DNA from: Bradyrhizobium algeriense
GTDB taxonomy: Bacteria > Pseudomonadota > Alphaproteobacteria > Rhizobiales > Xanthobacteraceae
DNA length: 64,000 bases
Direction of reading: 5' to 3'
NCBI RefSeq assembly: GCF_036924595.1
Contig: NZ_JAZHRV010000001.1
Span: forward strand, 7,219,501-7,283,500
Shown here: positions 7,988 to 17,328 of the stretch, in pieces
Position numbering within the stretch: the first letter of the stretch is position 1
Layout of the letters: each line of letters begins with the position of its first letter
Program-made: the position numbers and the translations under genes
Notes under the pieces: model-generated
Told to the model about the DNA's origin: nothing
Databases searched by the model: none
What the model saw: the letters and a program-made list of their open reading frames with translations, nothing else

Positions 7988-10598
7988 TCACGATCCTCAT
8001 GGGAACAACGATTACCTTGCGGACGGCCTTGCCGCCGAGAGCGAGTTTTACCGCATCGAGCGACAAAACGGCAGCCTCAATTTCCGGATTTTGGGCGACC
8101 CGTGGCACGGTAACATCACCCCGCTTTTTGCCGTTAACCTGGACCACCAGCGTCACGGTGTCTTCAACCAGCAAATCGCGTTCGATTTGGGGCCAATCGG
8201 CCTCCGAAATCAGCCCGGACTGCCCCAGGACCTGCCAGCATTCCTCGGCCAGATGCGGCATCATCGGCGCGAAAAGTTGAACCAGGATGATTGCGGCCTC
8301 CCGAACCGCCCAGGCGGTGTCCGGCGACGGTGTTCCGCCCCTGCCCAGCACCTCGGCCAGCGCGTTGGTGAATTCACGGATATGGGCAAGGCAGACGTTG
8401 AAATGCAGCCGCTCGATTCCGGACGACACCTTGTCCAGCGCGCCGTGGGCCGCCTTGCGCAAGCCGAGCGCGTCCGCGCCGAACGAAGCCGGCCGGCTGG
8501 CCGGGGCCATTTTGGCAATCTCGGCCGATTCGTTCACCAGCCGCCACAGCCGCTGCACGAAGCGCGAGGCGCCCTGCACGCGCTCGTCGCTCCAGATCAC
8601 GTCGCGGTCGGGCGGGGAGTCCGACAGCATGAACCAGCGCGCGACGTCGGCGCCGTAGGTCGCGATGATGTCGTCGGGGTCGACGGTGTTTTTCCTCGAC
8701 TTCGACATCTTCTCGATCGGGCCGATGGTGATATCTTCGCCGGTTTCCAGCAGGATGGCGCGCTTGCCATTGCCGCCGGCTTCGATCTTGACCTCGGCCG
8801 GCGTGACGTAGCCGCCGTCAGCTTTTTGATAGGTCTCATGTACCACCATGCCCTGCGTATATTGGCCGGCGAACGGCTCGTCATAGGCGATGTGACCGGT
8901 AGCCTTCATGGCGCGGGTGAAGAAGCGCGCGTAGAGCAGATGCAAGATCGCATGCTCGACGCCGCCGATATACTGATCGACCGGCATCAACCGATCGACG
9001 ATGGCCCGTGTGGTTGGAGCCGTCTCGTTCCACGGATCCGTGAAGCGCGCGAAGTACCATGCCGAGTCGACAAAGGTATCCATCGTGTCGGTTTCGCGTT
9101 GCGCCTTGCCGCCGCATTTCGGGCAGCTGACGTGTTTCCAGGTCGGGTGATGGTCGAGCGCGTTGCCGGGCTTGTCGAAGGTCACATCCTCCGGCAGCAC
9201 CACCGGCAGGTCCGCATCGGGCACCGGTACGACGTCACACTTCGGGCAGTGGATCACCGGGATTGGACAACCCCAATAGCGCTGGCGTGAAACGCCCCAG
9301 TCGCGCAGACGGAAGTTTATCTTGCGCTCGCCGACCGGCAGGTTGCCGCGAACTTCAGTTTCCAGCCGTTTCGCGACGTCTTCCTTGGCCTCTTCGATGG
9401 TCATGCCATCGAGAAAGCGTGAATTGATCATACGGCCGTCGCCGTCATAGGCGGTATCGGTGATGAAGAAGGTCTTTGGATCCTGGCCCTCCGGGCAAAC
9501 CACCGGCGTGTTGCCGAGCCCGTATTTGTTCACAAAATCGAGGTCGCGCTGGTCGTGCGCCGGACAGCCGAAGATCGCGCCGGTGCCGTATTCCATCAGC
9601 ACAAAGTTGGCGACATAGACCGGCAGCTTCCAGCTCGGGTCGAACGGATGGATCGCTTTAATGCCGGTGTCAAAACCCTGCTTCTCCTGGGTATCGATGA
9701 TTTCCTGCGCGGTACCGTGACGCTTTGCTTCGGCAATGAACTCCGCGAGCTTTGGATTCTTCGCAGCCGCGGCCTGCGCCAGCGGGTGATCCGGTGCGAT
9801 CGCCATGAACTTGGCACCGAACAGGGTGTCGTGTCGCGTGGTGAAGACTTTCAGATCGTTATCGCCATTCGGCGCGGTCGCAGGATCGAGCGCGAAGCGG
9901 ACCAGCATGCCTTCGCTGCGGCCGATCCAGTTGCGCTGCATGACGCGCACCCGATCGGGCCAGCGGTCGAGCGTGTCAAGCGCGTCGAGCAACTCTTGCG
10001 AGTACTTCGTGATCTTGAAGACCCACTGATTCATCTCGCGCTGCTCGACAACAGCGCCGGAGCGCCAGCCGCGGCCGTCGATCACCTGCTCGTTGGCGAG
10101 CACGGTCATGTCGACCGGATCCCAGTTGATCTTGCGCTTCTCGCGCTCGGCGAGACCGGCGCGCAGGAAGTCGTTGAACAGTTTTTGCTGATGCTTGTAG
10201 TAGCCAGGGTCGCAGGTTGCGAATTCGCGCGACCAGTCCAGCGACAGTCCGATCGACTGCAACTGCTTCTTCATCGCGGCGATGTTGTCGTAGGTCCAAG
10301 CCTTGGGCGCGACCTTGCGCTCGATCGCGGCATTTTCCGCCGGCAGCCCGAACGCATCCCAACCCATCGGGTGCATCACATTGTGGCCCTTCGCCCGCAT
10401 GTAGCGGGCCAGCACGTCACCCAGCGTATAGTTGCGGACGTGCCCGATATGGATGCGCCCGGACGGGTAGGGGAACATCTCGAGCACGTAATATTTCGGC
10501 CGCGGATCGTCGTTTTTGCAGACGAAAATCGACTTTTCTGCCCACTGGCGTTGCCAGCGCGGCTCGGAATCACGGGCGTTGTAACGTTCAGAGGTCAT
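7974..10598 (-). CDS. leuS: leucyl-tRNA synthetase
   Basis: LeuRS charges tRNA-Leu and edits mischarged products. ATG 10598 gives 874 residues, near the usual 860-880; an upstream in-frame start at 10676 adds 26 residues without family similarity. The class I signatures are HIGH at 50-53 and KMSKS at 630-634. A zinc-ribbon-like CPKCD...CPKCGG pair and the CP1 editing domain sit between them. The 3' end overlaps lptE. Confidence 0.97.
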   Translation of the reverse strand: MTSERYNARDSEPRWQRQWAEKSIFVCKNDDPRPKYYVLEMFPYPSGRIHIGHVRNYTLGDVLARYMRAKGHNVMHPMGWDAFGLPAENAAIERKVAPKAWTYDNIAAMKKQLQSIGLSLDWSREFATCDPGYYKHQQKLFNDFLRAGLAEREKRKINWDPVDMTVLANEQVIDGRGWRSGAVVEQREMNQWVFKITKYSQELLDALDTLDRWPDRVRVMQRNWIGRSEGMLVRFALDPATAPNGDNDLKVFTTRHDTLFGAKFMAIAPDHPLAQAAAAKNPKLAEFIAEAKRHGTAQEIIDTQEKQGFDTGIKAIHPFDPSWKLPVYVANFVLMEYGTGAIFGCPAHDQRDLDFVNKYGLGNTPVVCPEGQDPKTFFITDTAYDGDGRMINSRFLDGMTIEEAKEDVAKRLETEVRGNLPVGERKINFRLRDWGVSRQRYWGCPIPVIHCPKCDVVPVPDADLPVVLPEDVTFDKPGNALDHHPTWKHVSCPKCGGKAQRETDTMDTFVDSAWYFARFTDPWNETAPTTRAIVDRLMPVDQYIGGVEHAILHLLYARFFTRAMKATGHIAYDEPFAGQYTQGMVVHETYQKADGGYVTPAEVKIEAGGNGKRAILLETGEDITIGPIEKMSKSRKNTVDPDDIIATYGADVARWFMLSDSPPDRDVIWSDERVQGASRFVQRLWRLVNESAEIAKMAPASRPASFGADALGLRKAAHGALDKVSSGIERLHFNVCLAHIREFTNALAEVLGRGGTPSPDTAWAVREAAIILVQLFAPMMPHLAEECWQVLGQSGLISEADWPQIERDLLVEDTVTLVVQVNGKKRGDVTVPRVAQNPEIEAAVLSLDAVKLALGGKAVRKVIVVPMRIVNVVG

Positions 10599-10727
10599 GA
10601 AATCGCAGCGCTTTTTGTGGATTCGGTCCGGTCCAGAGGACGGCGGACTAGGCCACAAAAGCGGCTGCGGGGTCAACGGGTTGGGACGGTGGGAACGGCC
10701 ATTTGACCGGAGGCGCGGAGCGTCCGC

Positions 10728-12419
10728 TCACCCCGCCATCGCTATGCCCGCCTCGTCCACCAGCTTGGCGAACCCGTGCTCGACCACGGTGTTGCGGCCG
10801 CGGTGTTTGGCGGCGTAGAGGGCGGCATCCGCCGCTTCGATCAGGTCGCCGGGAGTTTGGGCGTCGCTCGGCAGCGTCGCGGCCACGCCGACGCTGACGG
10901 TGACGATGCAGTGGCTGGAGGTGATATGCGGCAGGCCGAGGCCTTGAATGGTCGCGCGCACGGTTTCGCCGATCTCCAGCGCCTTCTGCGGGCTCGTGTT
11001 CGGCAGCAGCAGGCAGAATTCCTCGCCGCCATAGCGGCCGGCAAAGCCCATTGTGTCGGCGGCGATGCCGGCCAGCGCTTCGCCGAGCCGGGTGAGGCAG
11101 GCGTCGCCCTCGGGGTGGCCATAGGTGTCGTTGTAAAGCTTGAAGTGATCGACATCGATCATCAACAGCGACAGCTCGCAATGATACTGCTGCGCCTTCA
11201 ACCATTCGAAATCGAGCCGGCTTTGGAAGCCGCGGCGGTTGGCGAGGCCCGACAGCATGTCGATCGACGCCATCACGGTGAGCCGGTCGTTGGTGGCGAC
11301 AAGTTCACGCTCGCGCTGGCTGAGTTGCGCCGCCATCGCGTTGAAGGCGCGCGCCAGCGGCATGAATTCCAGCGGCAGCCGGCTGCGCGAGACGCGGGCC
11401 GACCAGTCGCCTTCGCCGAACCGCCTGGCCATGCCGGTCATGACTTCGATCGGATTGATGATGAGCTTCTCTGCCCCGATCAGCGCGCCGAGCAGCACGA
11501 ACAGGCAGACGAATCCCAATTGAAGATAGGCGGTGCGGATGTCGCGATTGATTGCGGCCGTCACCTTGGCCTCGTCGACGCTGACGATCAGGCGCGATTG
11601 CGTCCCGGGAATGCGCGCGAAACTGATGGCGCGCTTGGAGCCGTCGTTAGCGGTAAAGGAAAGCGAGCCCGTATCGGAGTTGGAGCTGAGCGCCTTGTAG
11701 GTGATGGCCGACAGTAGCGGCACGTTGTCGAGCGGCCGGCCAATCATGCTGGCCTGGTCCGGTGGCGCCGCCAGCACAACGCCGGTGCTATCGATCAGGA
11801 GAGATGAAATGCCCGGCCGTCCGCCGAGGTTGGCCATGATCTTCGACAGCCAGTCGAGATTGATGCCGGCGACCGCTACCGAATCTTCGTCCGGATTGAT
11901 CGCGGAGACCGGATAGGCCGCCATCATGATCGGCCGGTTGTTGGTTTTGCCGAACAGGTAGTCGCTGAAAACGAAATCGCGGGTTTCCTGCGCCTTCTTG
12001 AAATAGTCGCGATCGCCGATGTTGAGGCCGACCTGAATGTTCAGGGTGGAACACTGCACCACGCCGTCCTTGCTCACGAGCATGATGCTGCGGATCCAGG
12101 GCAGGTTGGCGGGCAGGCTGGCGCGCAGGATTTCGCAACTGCGCCCGATGCCGCTGGAGGCGCGGATATAGGCGGCGGATTTCAGCATCGTCTCGACGGA
12201 GGAGATCACCTCGCGCTGGGTCTCGGCGCTGTGGTGGGTGATATTGGCGTATTCTTCCGAAGCGATCGCGATCTGCTTGGCGCGGGTGTCTTCGAGCGAG
12301 CGGACGCGCTCCAGCATCAAGGGCGCCACCAGCATCACTGCCAGCATGGCAAGCCGCGCCCGGATTCCCAGAAGCTTCTTGAGTTTGACCCGATTGCGGT
12401 TGAAAGTAACGCCAGACAT
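10728..12419 (-). CDS. membrane diguanylate cyclase with Cache, HAMP and GGDEF domains
   Basis: The C-terminal GGDEF domain, with GGEEF at about 464-468 (preceded by RY), predicts synthesis of cyclic-di-GMP. No RxxD inhibitory I-site is seen just upstream of the motif, so product feedback may be absent. The N terminus has one membrane helix, then a periplasmic Cache-like sensor region (about 55-300), a second helix and a HAMP linker. ATG 12419 is preferred over GTG 12431 because the GTG lies in the GGGGGA ribosome-binding region. The ligand is unknown. The gene diverges from the YggS-type gene. Confidence 0.9.
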   Translation of the reverse strand: MSGVTFNRNRVKLKKLLGIRARLAMLAVMLVAPLMLERVRSLEDTRAKQIAIASEEYANITHHSAETQREVISSVETMLKSAAYIRASSGIGRSCEILRASLPANLPWIRSIMLVSKDGVVQCSTLNIQVGLNIGDRDYFKKAQETRDFVFSDYLFGKTNNRPIMMAAYPVSAINPDEDSVAVAGINLDWLSKIMANLGGRPGISSLLIDSTGVVLAAPPDQASMIGRPLDNVPLLSAITYKALSSNSDTGSLSFTANDGSKRAISFARIPGTQSRLIVSVDEAKVTAAINRDIRTAYLQLGFVCLFVLLGALIGAEKLIINPIEVMTGMARRFGEGDWSARVSRSRLPLEFMPLARAFNAMAAQLSQRERELVATNDRLTVMASIDMLSGLANRRGFQSRLDFEWLKAQQYHCELSLLMIDVDHFKLYNDTYGHPEGDACLTRLGEALAGIAADTMGFAGRYGGEEFCLLLPNTSPQKALEIGETVRATIQGLGLPHITSSHCIVTVSVGVAATLPSDAQTPGDLIEAADAALYAAKHRGRNTVVEHGFAKLVDEAGIAMAG

Positions 12420-12536
12420 CCTGTCCCCCACAGCGGAGGGTAGAGCGAAGGTTTCAAAAAGCCTTTCCCGAACTTGGTAAAATTCGAGGAAATGCCGTAA
12501 AATTTCCGGCCGAAATCAGGACGTGAAGCGAGAGAG

Positions 12537-13214
12537 ATGGCGACACCGCTAACCAAGTCTTTACCAACCGGCCTGGCTCAGGTGGAGCAGGACATCGCGC
12601 GCGCGTGCAAGGAAGCGCGCCGCGAGCGTGCGTCGGTGACGCTGATCGCGGTGTCGAAGACATTTGAAGCAACAGCGATTTCGCCTGTCATCGATGCCGG
12701 GCAGCGCGTGTTCGGCGAAAATCGCGTGCAGGAAGCCAAGGCGAAATGGCCGGCGCTGGTGTCGGCCTGTCCCGAAATTGCGCTGCATCTGATCGGGCCG
12801 TTGCAATCCAACAAGGCGAAGGAGGCCGTGGCGCTGTTCGACGCCATCCATTCGGTCGACCGTCCCAGTATTTGCGAAGCGTTAGCCAAGGAAATCAATT
12901 CCCAGAACAAGCGGCCAGAATTGTTCGTTCAAGTGAACACTGGTGAAGAGCCGCAAAAGGCCGGCGTCGCGCCGGGCGAGGCGGATGCCTTCATTGCGAA
13001 CTGTCGTGACAAATACGGCCTGGTCATTTCCGGCTTGATGTGCATCCCGCCGGTCGACGAAGCGCCGGCGCCGCATTTCGCGTTGACGGCCAAGATCGCC
13101 GCGCGCAACGGGCTGAAAAACCTGTCGATGGGCATGAGCGCCGATTTCGCGGTAGCGATCCAGCTCGGCGCCACACATGTGCGCGTGGGGTCGGCGATTT
13201 TCGGGCACCGCTGA
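12537..13214 (+). CDS. YggS/PROSC-family pyridoxal phosphate homeostasis protein
   Basis: This single-domain protein of the alanine-racemase fold type III binds PLP and buffers vitamin B6 and amino-acid pools; no catalytic reaction is established for the family. The PLP lysine is K41 in AVSKTF, followed by the hallmark FGENRVQEA and HLIGPLQSNK. The C-terminal LSMGMSADFAVAIQLGATHVR is the phosphate-binding region. The length of 225 residues is normal. It is monocistronic as far as can be seen, with a palindromic repeat directly downstream. Confidence 0.93.
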   Translation: MATPLTKSLPTGLAQVEQDIARACKEARRERASVTLIAVSKTFEATAISPVIDAGQRVFGENRVQEAKAKWPALVSACPEIALHLIGPLQSNKAKEAVALFDAIHSVDRPSICEALAKEINSQNKRPELFVQVNTGEEPQKAGVAPGEADAFIANCRDKYGLVISGLMCIPPVDEAPAPHFALTAKIAARNGLKNLSMGMSADFAVAIQLGATHVRVGSAIFGHR

Positions 13215-13230
13215 ACGCGCTTGCCTCTCC

Positions 13231-13341
13231 GTCATTGCCTGCGACAAACGCGAAGCGTTTGCGCAAGGGAGCGAAGCGACGAAGCAATCCATCTATCCAC
13301 GGATAGAAAGAGTGGATTGCTTCGCTTCGCGCGCAATGACG
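13231..13341. repeat. intergenic palindromic repeat, family B, copy 2
   Basis: The element starts GTCATTGCCTGCGAC and ends GCGCGCAATGACG, with GCGACGAAGCAATCCAT and TGGATTGCTTCGCTTCG inside. It matches the copy at 3402-3485 but carries a longer central insert. It lies between the convergent YggS-type gene and the hydratase gene. Confidence 0.8.
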
Positions 13342-13351
13342 TGGAAGGAGC

Positions 13352-14137
13352 TTAGCTGAACCCCACCGACACCTTTCCGAGCGCGCCGAAATCAACCGCG
13401 CAAAAATCGCCCGACTGTATCGGCAGCGGTGGGTGGCAGGTGCCGGTCGTGACGACACGGCCGGCCTTCAACGTCACGCCAAGCTGGCGCAGTTCATTGG
13501 CGAGCCAGGTCAGTGCAATCCTGGGATCGCCGAGCACATTCTTGCCGTGACCCGTGAATTGCTGGCCGCGCATCGTGATGACCGGCCGTTCCTCGACAAG
13601 ATCGAGCGAGCGCCAGTCCACAACTGCCGGCGGGCCGAGCACGAACAGATGCGCGCAGGCGTTGTCGGCAATGATCTGCGCGGCACCGGCGCCGACGAAA
13701 TCGGCAAACCGCGAATCCGGAATCTCGATAGCGGGATGCAGCGTGTCGACCGCGTCGAGCACCTGCTGCACGGTATAGGGCGTGGTACGCGCCGGCAGAT
13801 CCACGCGCATGCGAAAGGCGAATTCCGGCTCAGCGACGCGCATTTCGTTGCCCGCCATCGAAGCCGTTCCGCCATCTGATATCACCGTCTCGGCCAGGAT
13901 ACGCCCGGCCATCGGGCCGTCGACGTTGATGTGCTTTTGTCCGGCCTCGCTGGTGGCAGCGATCTTCCAGCCGAACAAACTATCGGATGAATATTGCTCG
14001 ATTCCCGCCTGGATCGCATAGCCTTCGATGCGGTCGCGTGGCCGCAGCTTTTCGTCGAGGCCGGCAAATTTGGTGCCGGCGCGCCAGTGGTCATGCAGCG
14101 TCTTTGATGCCGCTGCTATCGCGTTCTTGTCGAGCAT
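13352..14137 (-). CDS. 2-keto-4-pentenoate hydratase-like protein (FAH superfamily)
   Basis: Members of this family hydrate 2-hydroxypenta-2,4-dienoates in meta-cleavage of aromatics, or decarboxylate oxalocrotonate. The 261-residue protein shows the typical HPAIEIPDSRF block and an acidic metal-binding segment AEPEFAFRM. No other ring-cleavage genes are nearby, so the physiological substrate is unknown. The start lies 15 bp from the end of the L,D-transpeptidase gene on the same strand, suggesting co-transcription. Confidence 0.85.
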   Translation of the reverse strand: MLDKNAIAAASKTLHDHWRAGTKFAGLDEKLRPRDRIEGYAIQAGIEQYSSDSLFGWKIAATSEAGQKHINVDGPMAGRILAETVISDGGTASMAGNEMRVAEPEFAFRMRVDLPARTTPYTVQQVLDAVDTLHPAIEIPDSRFADFVGAGAAQIIADNACAHLFVLGPPAVVDWRSLDLVEERPVITMRGQQFTGHGKNVLGDPRIALTWLANELRQLGVTLKAGRVVTTGTCHPPLPIQSGDFCAVDFGALGKVSVGFS

Positions 14138-14152
14138 TGGTTTGATTCCCCA

Positions 14153-14722
14153 TCAGCCGATCATGATCTTGGTCTGCGGGCCCATCCGCCGCAACAGTCG
14201 CAGCATGGCGGATTTCGTCATCGAAATGCACCCGGCCGTCGGCGAGAAATTGGGGCGTGCCAGATGCAGGAACACGGCGCTGCCGCGGCCGGCTATCCGT
14301 GGGCCGGCGTTGTGATCGATTTCGACGATGAAATCGTAGAGGTGGTCCTCGCGCGTCAGCCGGTCGCCTGGCTGGTCGCGGACCAGACGGATCGGCTGAT
14401 TGTAACGGCGGTCCTGCGGGTCCTCGCACCAGGCGTCTTCGGGCCGGATCGGCCGCACCGGAAGATAGGTCCGCGGCCGAGGATGGCGGTCGGCGCGCCA
14501 CCACAATTGCAGCGGGCGGTACGTGCCCTTCGGGGTGCCGCCGTCGCCCTCCCGTTTGTTGGCGAGGATGCCGCCGCGGCCAAGTGCCACCGGCACGGTC
14601 CAACCGTCGGCCGTCAGCCAGCCCCGGCGCGGATCGCCGGCCGCCCGGTGGACCCTGATTGCCGTCAGCGGCCGATCACGCGTGGCTGTCTTATAAGTGA
14701 TTGTAATAGCGTTGCTTTCCAT
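14153..14722 (-). CDS. YkuD-type L,D-transpeptidase-like protein without signal peptide
   Basis: The C-terminal half carries the YkuD catalytic pattern: a histidine in FLHLARPNFSPT followed by the nucleophile cysteine in AGCISM. Family members make 3-3 peptidoglycan cross-links or attach proteins to the wall. ATG 14722 gives 189 residues; an in-frame upstream start at 14785 adds 21 residues but still no signal peptide. Without visible export signals its substrate is uncertain. The hydratase gene follows 15 bp downstream. Confidence 0.82.
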   Translation of the reverse strand: MESNAITITYKTATRDRPLTAIRVHRAAGDPRRGWLTADGWTVPVALGRGGILANKREGDGGTPKGTYRPLQLWWRADRHPRPRTYLPVRPIRPEDAWCEDPQDRRYNQPIRLVRDQPGDRLTREDHLYDFIVEIDHNAGPRIAGRGSAVFLHLARPNFSPTAGCISMTKSAMLRLLRRMGPQTKIMIG

Positions 14723-14988
14723 GCCTGTGCCCGAATCTTGGGGTTGCCTTTCCCGCCACAATTGCCCTACGCCATTACAGGACATTCATCCAAACGCGCC
14801 TCAAATTTGGGATAGACTGCGGTTCGGCTTGAGAATCTGTAACAATCTCTTACCTCAATACGAATCAGTACCCTGATGACCCGGCTTGCTTGTGAAGTTT
14901 GCCTGCGAATCAGGTTGTCACCGACCAAGACCCGGCTTGAGACGCTTCCACTTGTGTCCGCCGCCTGCCCTCAAGAGGATCGTATCCT

Positions 14989-15675
14989 ATGCCCAATGCC
15001 CGCAAGATCCTGATCGTGGATGACGACACCGATCTGCGCGACACACTGGTCGAGCAACTATCGTTGCACGAGGAGTTCGAAGCTTCCGCGGTCGACACCG
15101 GCGCCAAGGGCGCCAGCGCCGCCAAGGCCAATTCCCCCGATCTGGTGCTGATGGATGTCGGCTTGCCGGATACCGATGGGCGGGAAGTCGTGCGCAGCCT
15201 CCGCAAGGGGGGCTTCAAGGCGCCGATCATCATGCTGACCGGCCACGACACTGACTCAGACACCATCTTGGGGCTCGAATCCGGCGCCAATGATTACGTC
15301 GCAAAGCCGTTCCGGTTCGCGGTCCTGCTCGCCCGGATCAGGGCGCAGCTCCGCCAGCACGAGGCCAGCGAGGACGCGGTGTTTTCCGTCGGTCCCTACA
15401 GCTTTCGGCCCGGCTCCAAGATGCTGACCGCCGCCAATGCCAGAAAAGTTCGACTGACCGAGAAGGAAACCGCGATCCTGCGTTTCCTGTATCGCGCCGG
15501 CCAGTTACCGGTTTCGCGCGAGACGTTGCTGCAGGAAGTCTGGGGCTACAATTCGGGCGTCACCACGCACACGCTGGAAACCCATATCTACCGTCTCAGG
15601 CAGAAGATCGAGAAGGATGCTGCCAATCCGGAAATCCTGGTGACGGAAGCCGGTGGCTACAAGCTGGTGCCGTGA
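14989..15675 (+). CDS. OmpR/PhoB-family response regulator, CenR-like
   Basis: The 228-residue protein has a receiver domain with acidic pocket D11-D13, phospho-acceptor D56 (LMDVGLPD) and the conserved lysine in AKPF, followed by a winged-helix DNA-binding domain ending in the HTLETHIYRLRQKIE recognition segment. The block IMLTGHDTDSDTILGLESG and the C-terminal ETHIYRLRQK resemble CenR, an envelope regulator of alphaproteobacteria; that assignment is from memory of the family, not a search. No kinase gene is adjacent. A cyclic-nucleotide-binding protein gene follows. Confidence 0.9.
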   Translation: MPNARKILIVDDDTDLRDTLVEQLSLHEEFEASAVDTGAKGASAAKANSPDLVLMDVGLPDTDGREVVRSLRKGGFKAPIIMLTGHDTDSDTILGLESGANDYVAKPFRFAVLLARIRAQLRQHEASEDAVFSVGPYSFRPGSKMLTAANARKVRLTEKETAILRFLYRAGQLPVSRETLLQEVWGYNSGVTTHTLETHIYRLRQKIEKDAANPEILVTEAGGYKLVP

Positions 15676-15726
15676 TACGATTCGCAGCTACGTTTCGTAA
15701 TTTTCGTGCATCCCGGTCACAGGTCC

Positions 15727-16167
15727 ATGTCGATCGAAGATGATGTAGCCCTGCTCGAGCGGGTCCCGACATTGCGCCTGTTGGGAACGGCTGCCTTGCG
15801 CATGCTGGCGATCGGCTCGGAGCAGCGCGATTTCTCGCCCGGCGATTATTTGTTCAACGCCGGCGACGAGGCGGATGCGGGCTATATCGTTCAACGCGGC
15901 GCGATCCGCGTCGAGGACGGCGGCGCCGAAGTCGTTGCGGGCCCCGGTGCCCTGATCGGCGAGTTGGCGCTTATCGTCGCGATGAAGCGGCCGTCGAGTG
16001 CGGTCGCGCTTGATCATTCCTCGGTCATCCGGGTGGCGCGCAGCTTGTTTCAACGCGTGCTCGAAAGCGATCCGGGCGCGGCGCGCCGCCTGCGCGACGA
16101 GCTCGCCACCCGCACCAGCCAGCTCGCCAGCGATATTTTGATGGCCGGCGCCAAGCTGAGTATCTAG
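15727..16167 (+). CDS. stand-alone cyclic-nucleotide-binding (CRP-like) domain protein
   Basis: The 146 residues form one cNMP-binding domain: FSPGDYLFNAGDEAD at about 34-50, then the phosphate-cassette region ALIGELALIVAMKRPSSAVA. There is no helix-turn-helix after it, so it is not itself a CRP-type transcription factor. ATG 15727 is preferred to 15706, since the conserved fold begins soon after. It lies about 50 bp behind the CenR-like gene in the same direction and is probably co-expressed with it; the ligand is unknown. Confidence 0.8.
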   Translation: MSIEDDVALLERVPTLRLLGTAALRMLAIGSEQRDFSPGDYLFNAGDEADAGYIVQRGAIRVEDGGAEVVAGPGALIGELALIVAMKRPSSAVALDHSSVIRVARSLFQRVLESDPGAARRLRDELATRTSQLASDILMAGAKLSI

Positions 16168-16323
16168 CGCAGGATGAGATCAGGTTGGGCCGCGACGACG
16201 GACCGCCTCGTGTCCCGGACGCACGCGGCATGAGTACCGCGAGCCGGTGCTCATTCTACTTTGCATGGGGTTGTTTTCGCTTTTTTGCCTGGGCATCGGG
16301 CGCTCCAGGGAGGGAAGGCGAAG

Positions 16324-17139
16324 CTACACGTCCAGCGTCACCGTCACCGGCACGTGGTCGGACGGTCGCTCCCAGCTGCGGGCGTCTCGCGTAATCTTGA
16401 AATCGCTGACACCGTCTTTCAGCGCGCGCGAGACCCAGATGTGGTCGAGTCGCCGGCCGCGGTCGCCCACCGTCCAGTCGGCGGCGCGGTAGCTCCACCA
16501 GGTATAGACCTTTTCCGAAAGCGGGATCCGCTCGCGCGCGACGTCGAACCATTCGCCATGGGTCTGCGCCGCCAGCAGCTTCTCGCATTCGATCGGCGTG
16601 TGCGAGACGACCTTCAAAAGCTGCTTGTGCGACCACACGTCGTTCTCATGGGGCGCGACATTGAGGTCGCCGACCAGGATATGCCGGTCGTCGCCGCGCG
16701 GATGCAGCGGTTCGCACGCCTTCATCTCGTCGAGAAATTTCAGCTTGTGATCGAACTTCGGATTGAGCGCGGGATCGGGAATGTCGCCGCCGGCCGGAAC
16801 GTAGAAATTGTGCAGCACCAGTGGTTTCGCAAGCTGCGCCTTCTCGCCGAACGCCACCGAGATGTGGCGCGAATCGATGTTGTCGCAGAAGGTTCGGATA
16901 TCGGTGGCCTCGAACGGCAGTTTCGAGACGATGGCGACGCCGTGATAACCCTTCTGTCCGTTCAGCGCGACATGCTCGTAGCCGAGACGCTTGAATCGCT
17001 TCAGCGGGAAGGCGTCGTCGATGCATTTTGTTTCCTGCAGGCACAGCACGTCCGGCCGCGCCGATTTGAGGAATTTGGCGACGATGTCGATGCGCAGGCG
17101 CACCGAATTGATATTCCACGTTGTCAGGGAAAACCGCAT
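16324..17139 (-). CDS. xth: exodeoxyribonuclease III
   Basis: This Mg-dependent apurinic/apyrimidinic endonuclease and 3' exonuclease acts in base-excision repair. The 271-residue protein starts MRFSLTTWNINSVR and shows the family motifs in order: LQETK, the YVPAG segment, GDLNVAPHENDVW, the RRLDHIWVS block and SDHVPV at the end. All catalytic positions of the exonuclease/endonuclease/phosphatase fold appear present. It lies downstream of the LolA-like gene on the same strand, separated by a palindromic repeat. Confidence 0.95.
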   Translation of the reverse strand: MRFSLTTWNINSVRLRIDIVAKFLKSARPDVLCLQETKCIDDAFPLKRFKRLGYEHVALNGQKGYHGVAIVSKLPFEATDIRTFCDNIDSRHISVAFGEKAQLAKPLVLHNFYVPAGGDIPDPALNPKFDHKLKFLDEMKACEPLHPRGDDRHILVGDLNVAPHENDVWSHKQLLKVVSHTPIECEKLLAAQTHGEWFDVARERIPLSEKVYTWWSYRAADWTVGDRGRRLDHIWVSRALKDGVSDFKITRDARSWERPSDHVPVTVTLDV

Positions 17140-17211
17140 GAGGGCCGTGTCTTAACACGGTTCGTGATGACGTCGCCTGCTTGTCCACAGCTGGAATTTC
17201 GCAGCAATTTT

Positions 17212-17302
17212 GTAGGGTGGGCAAAGGAGCGCTAGCGACGTGCCCACCATCTATCGAATTGCGGCACTGTTGGTGGGCACGCTGCGCTTTGCCCACCCTA
17301 CG
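17212..17302. repeat. intergenic palindromic repeat, family D, copy 1
   Basis: GTAGGGTGGGCAAAGGAGCG on the left pairs with CGCTTTGCCCACCCTACG on the right, and a second pair GTGCCCACCAT / TGGTGGGCAC lies inside. The same nested arms recur at 52645-52737 and in part at 5062-5100. It lies between xth and the LolA-like gene. Confidence 0.8.
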
Positions 17303-17328
17303 ATTTCGGCGGGGCGAAAGCCCGCCGT

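Noticed and set aside
9555..10706. Long plus-strand open frame opposite leuS
   Set aside because: It is a shadow of high-GC codon bias in leuS; the minus frame has full LeuRS motifs and the plus frame has no family pattern.
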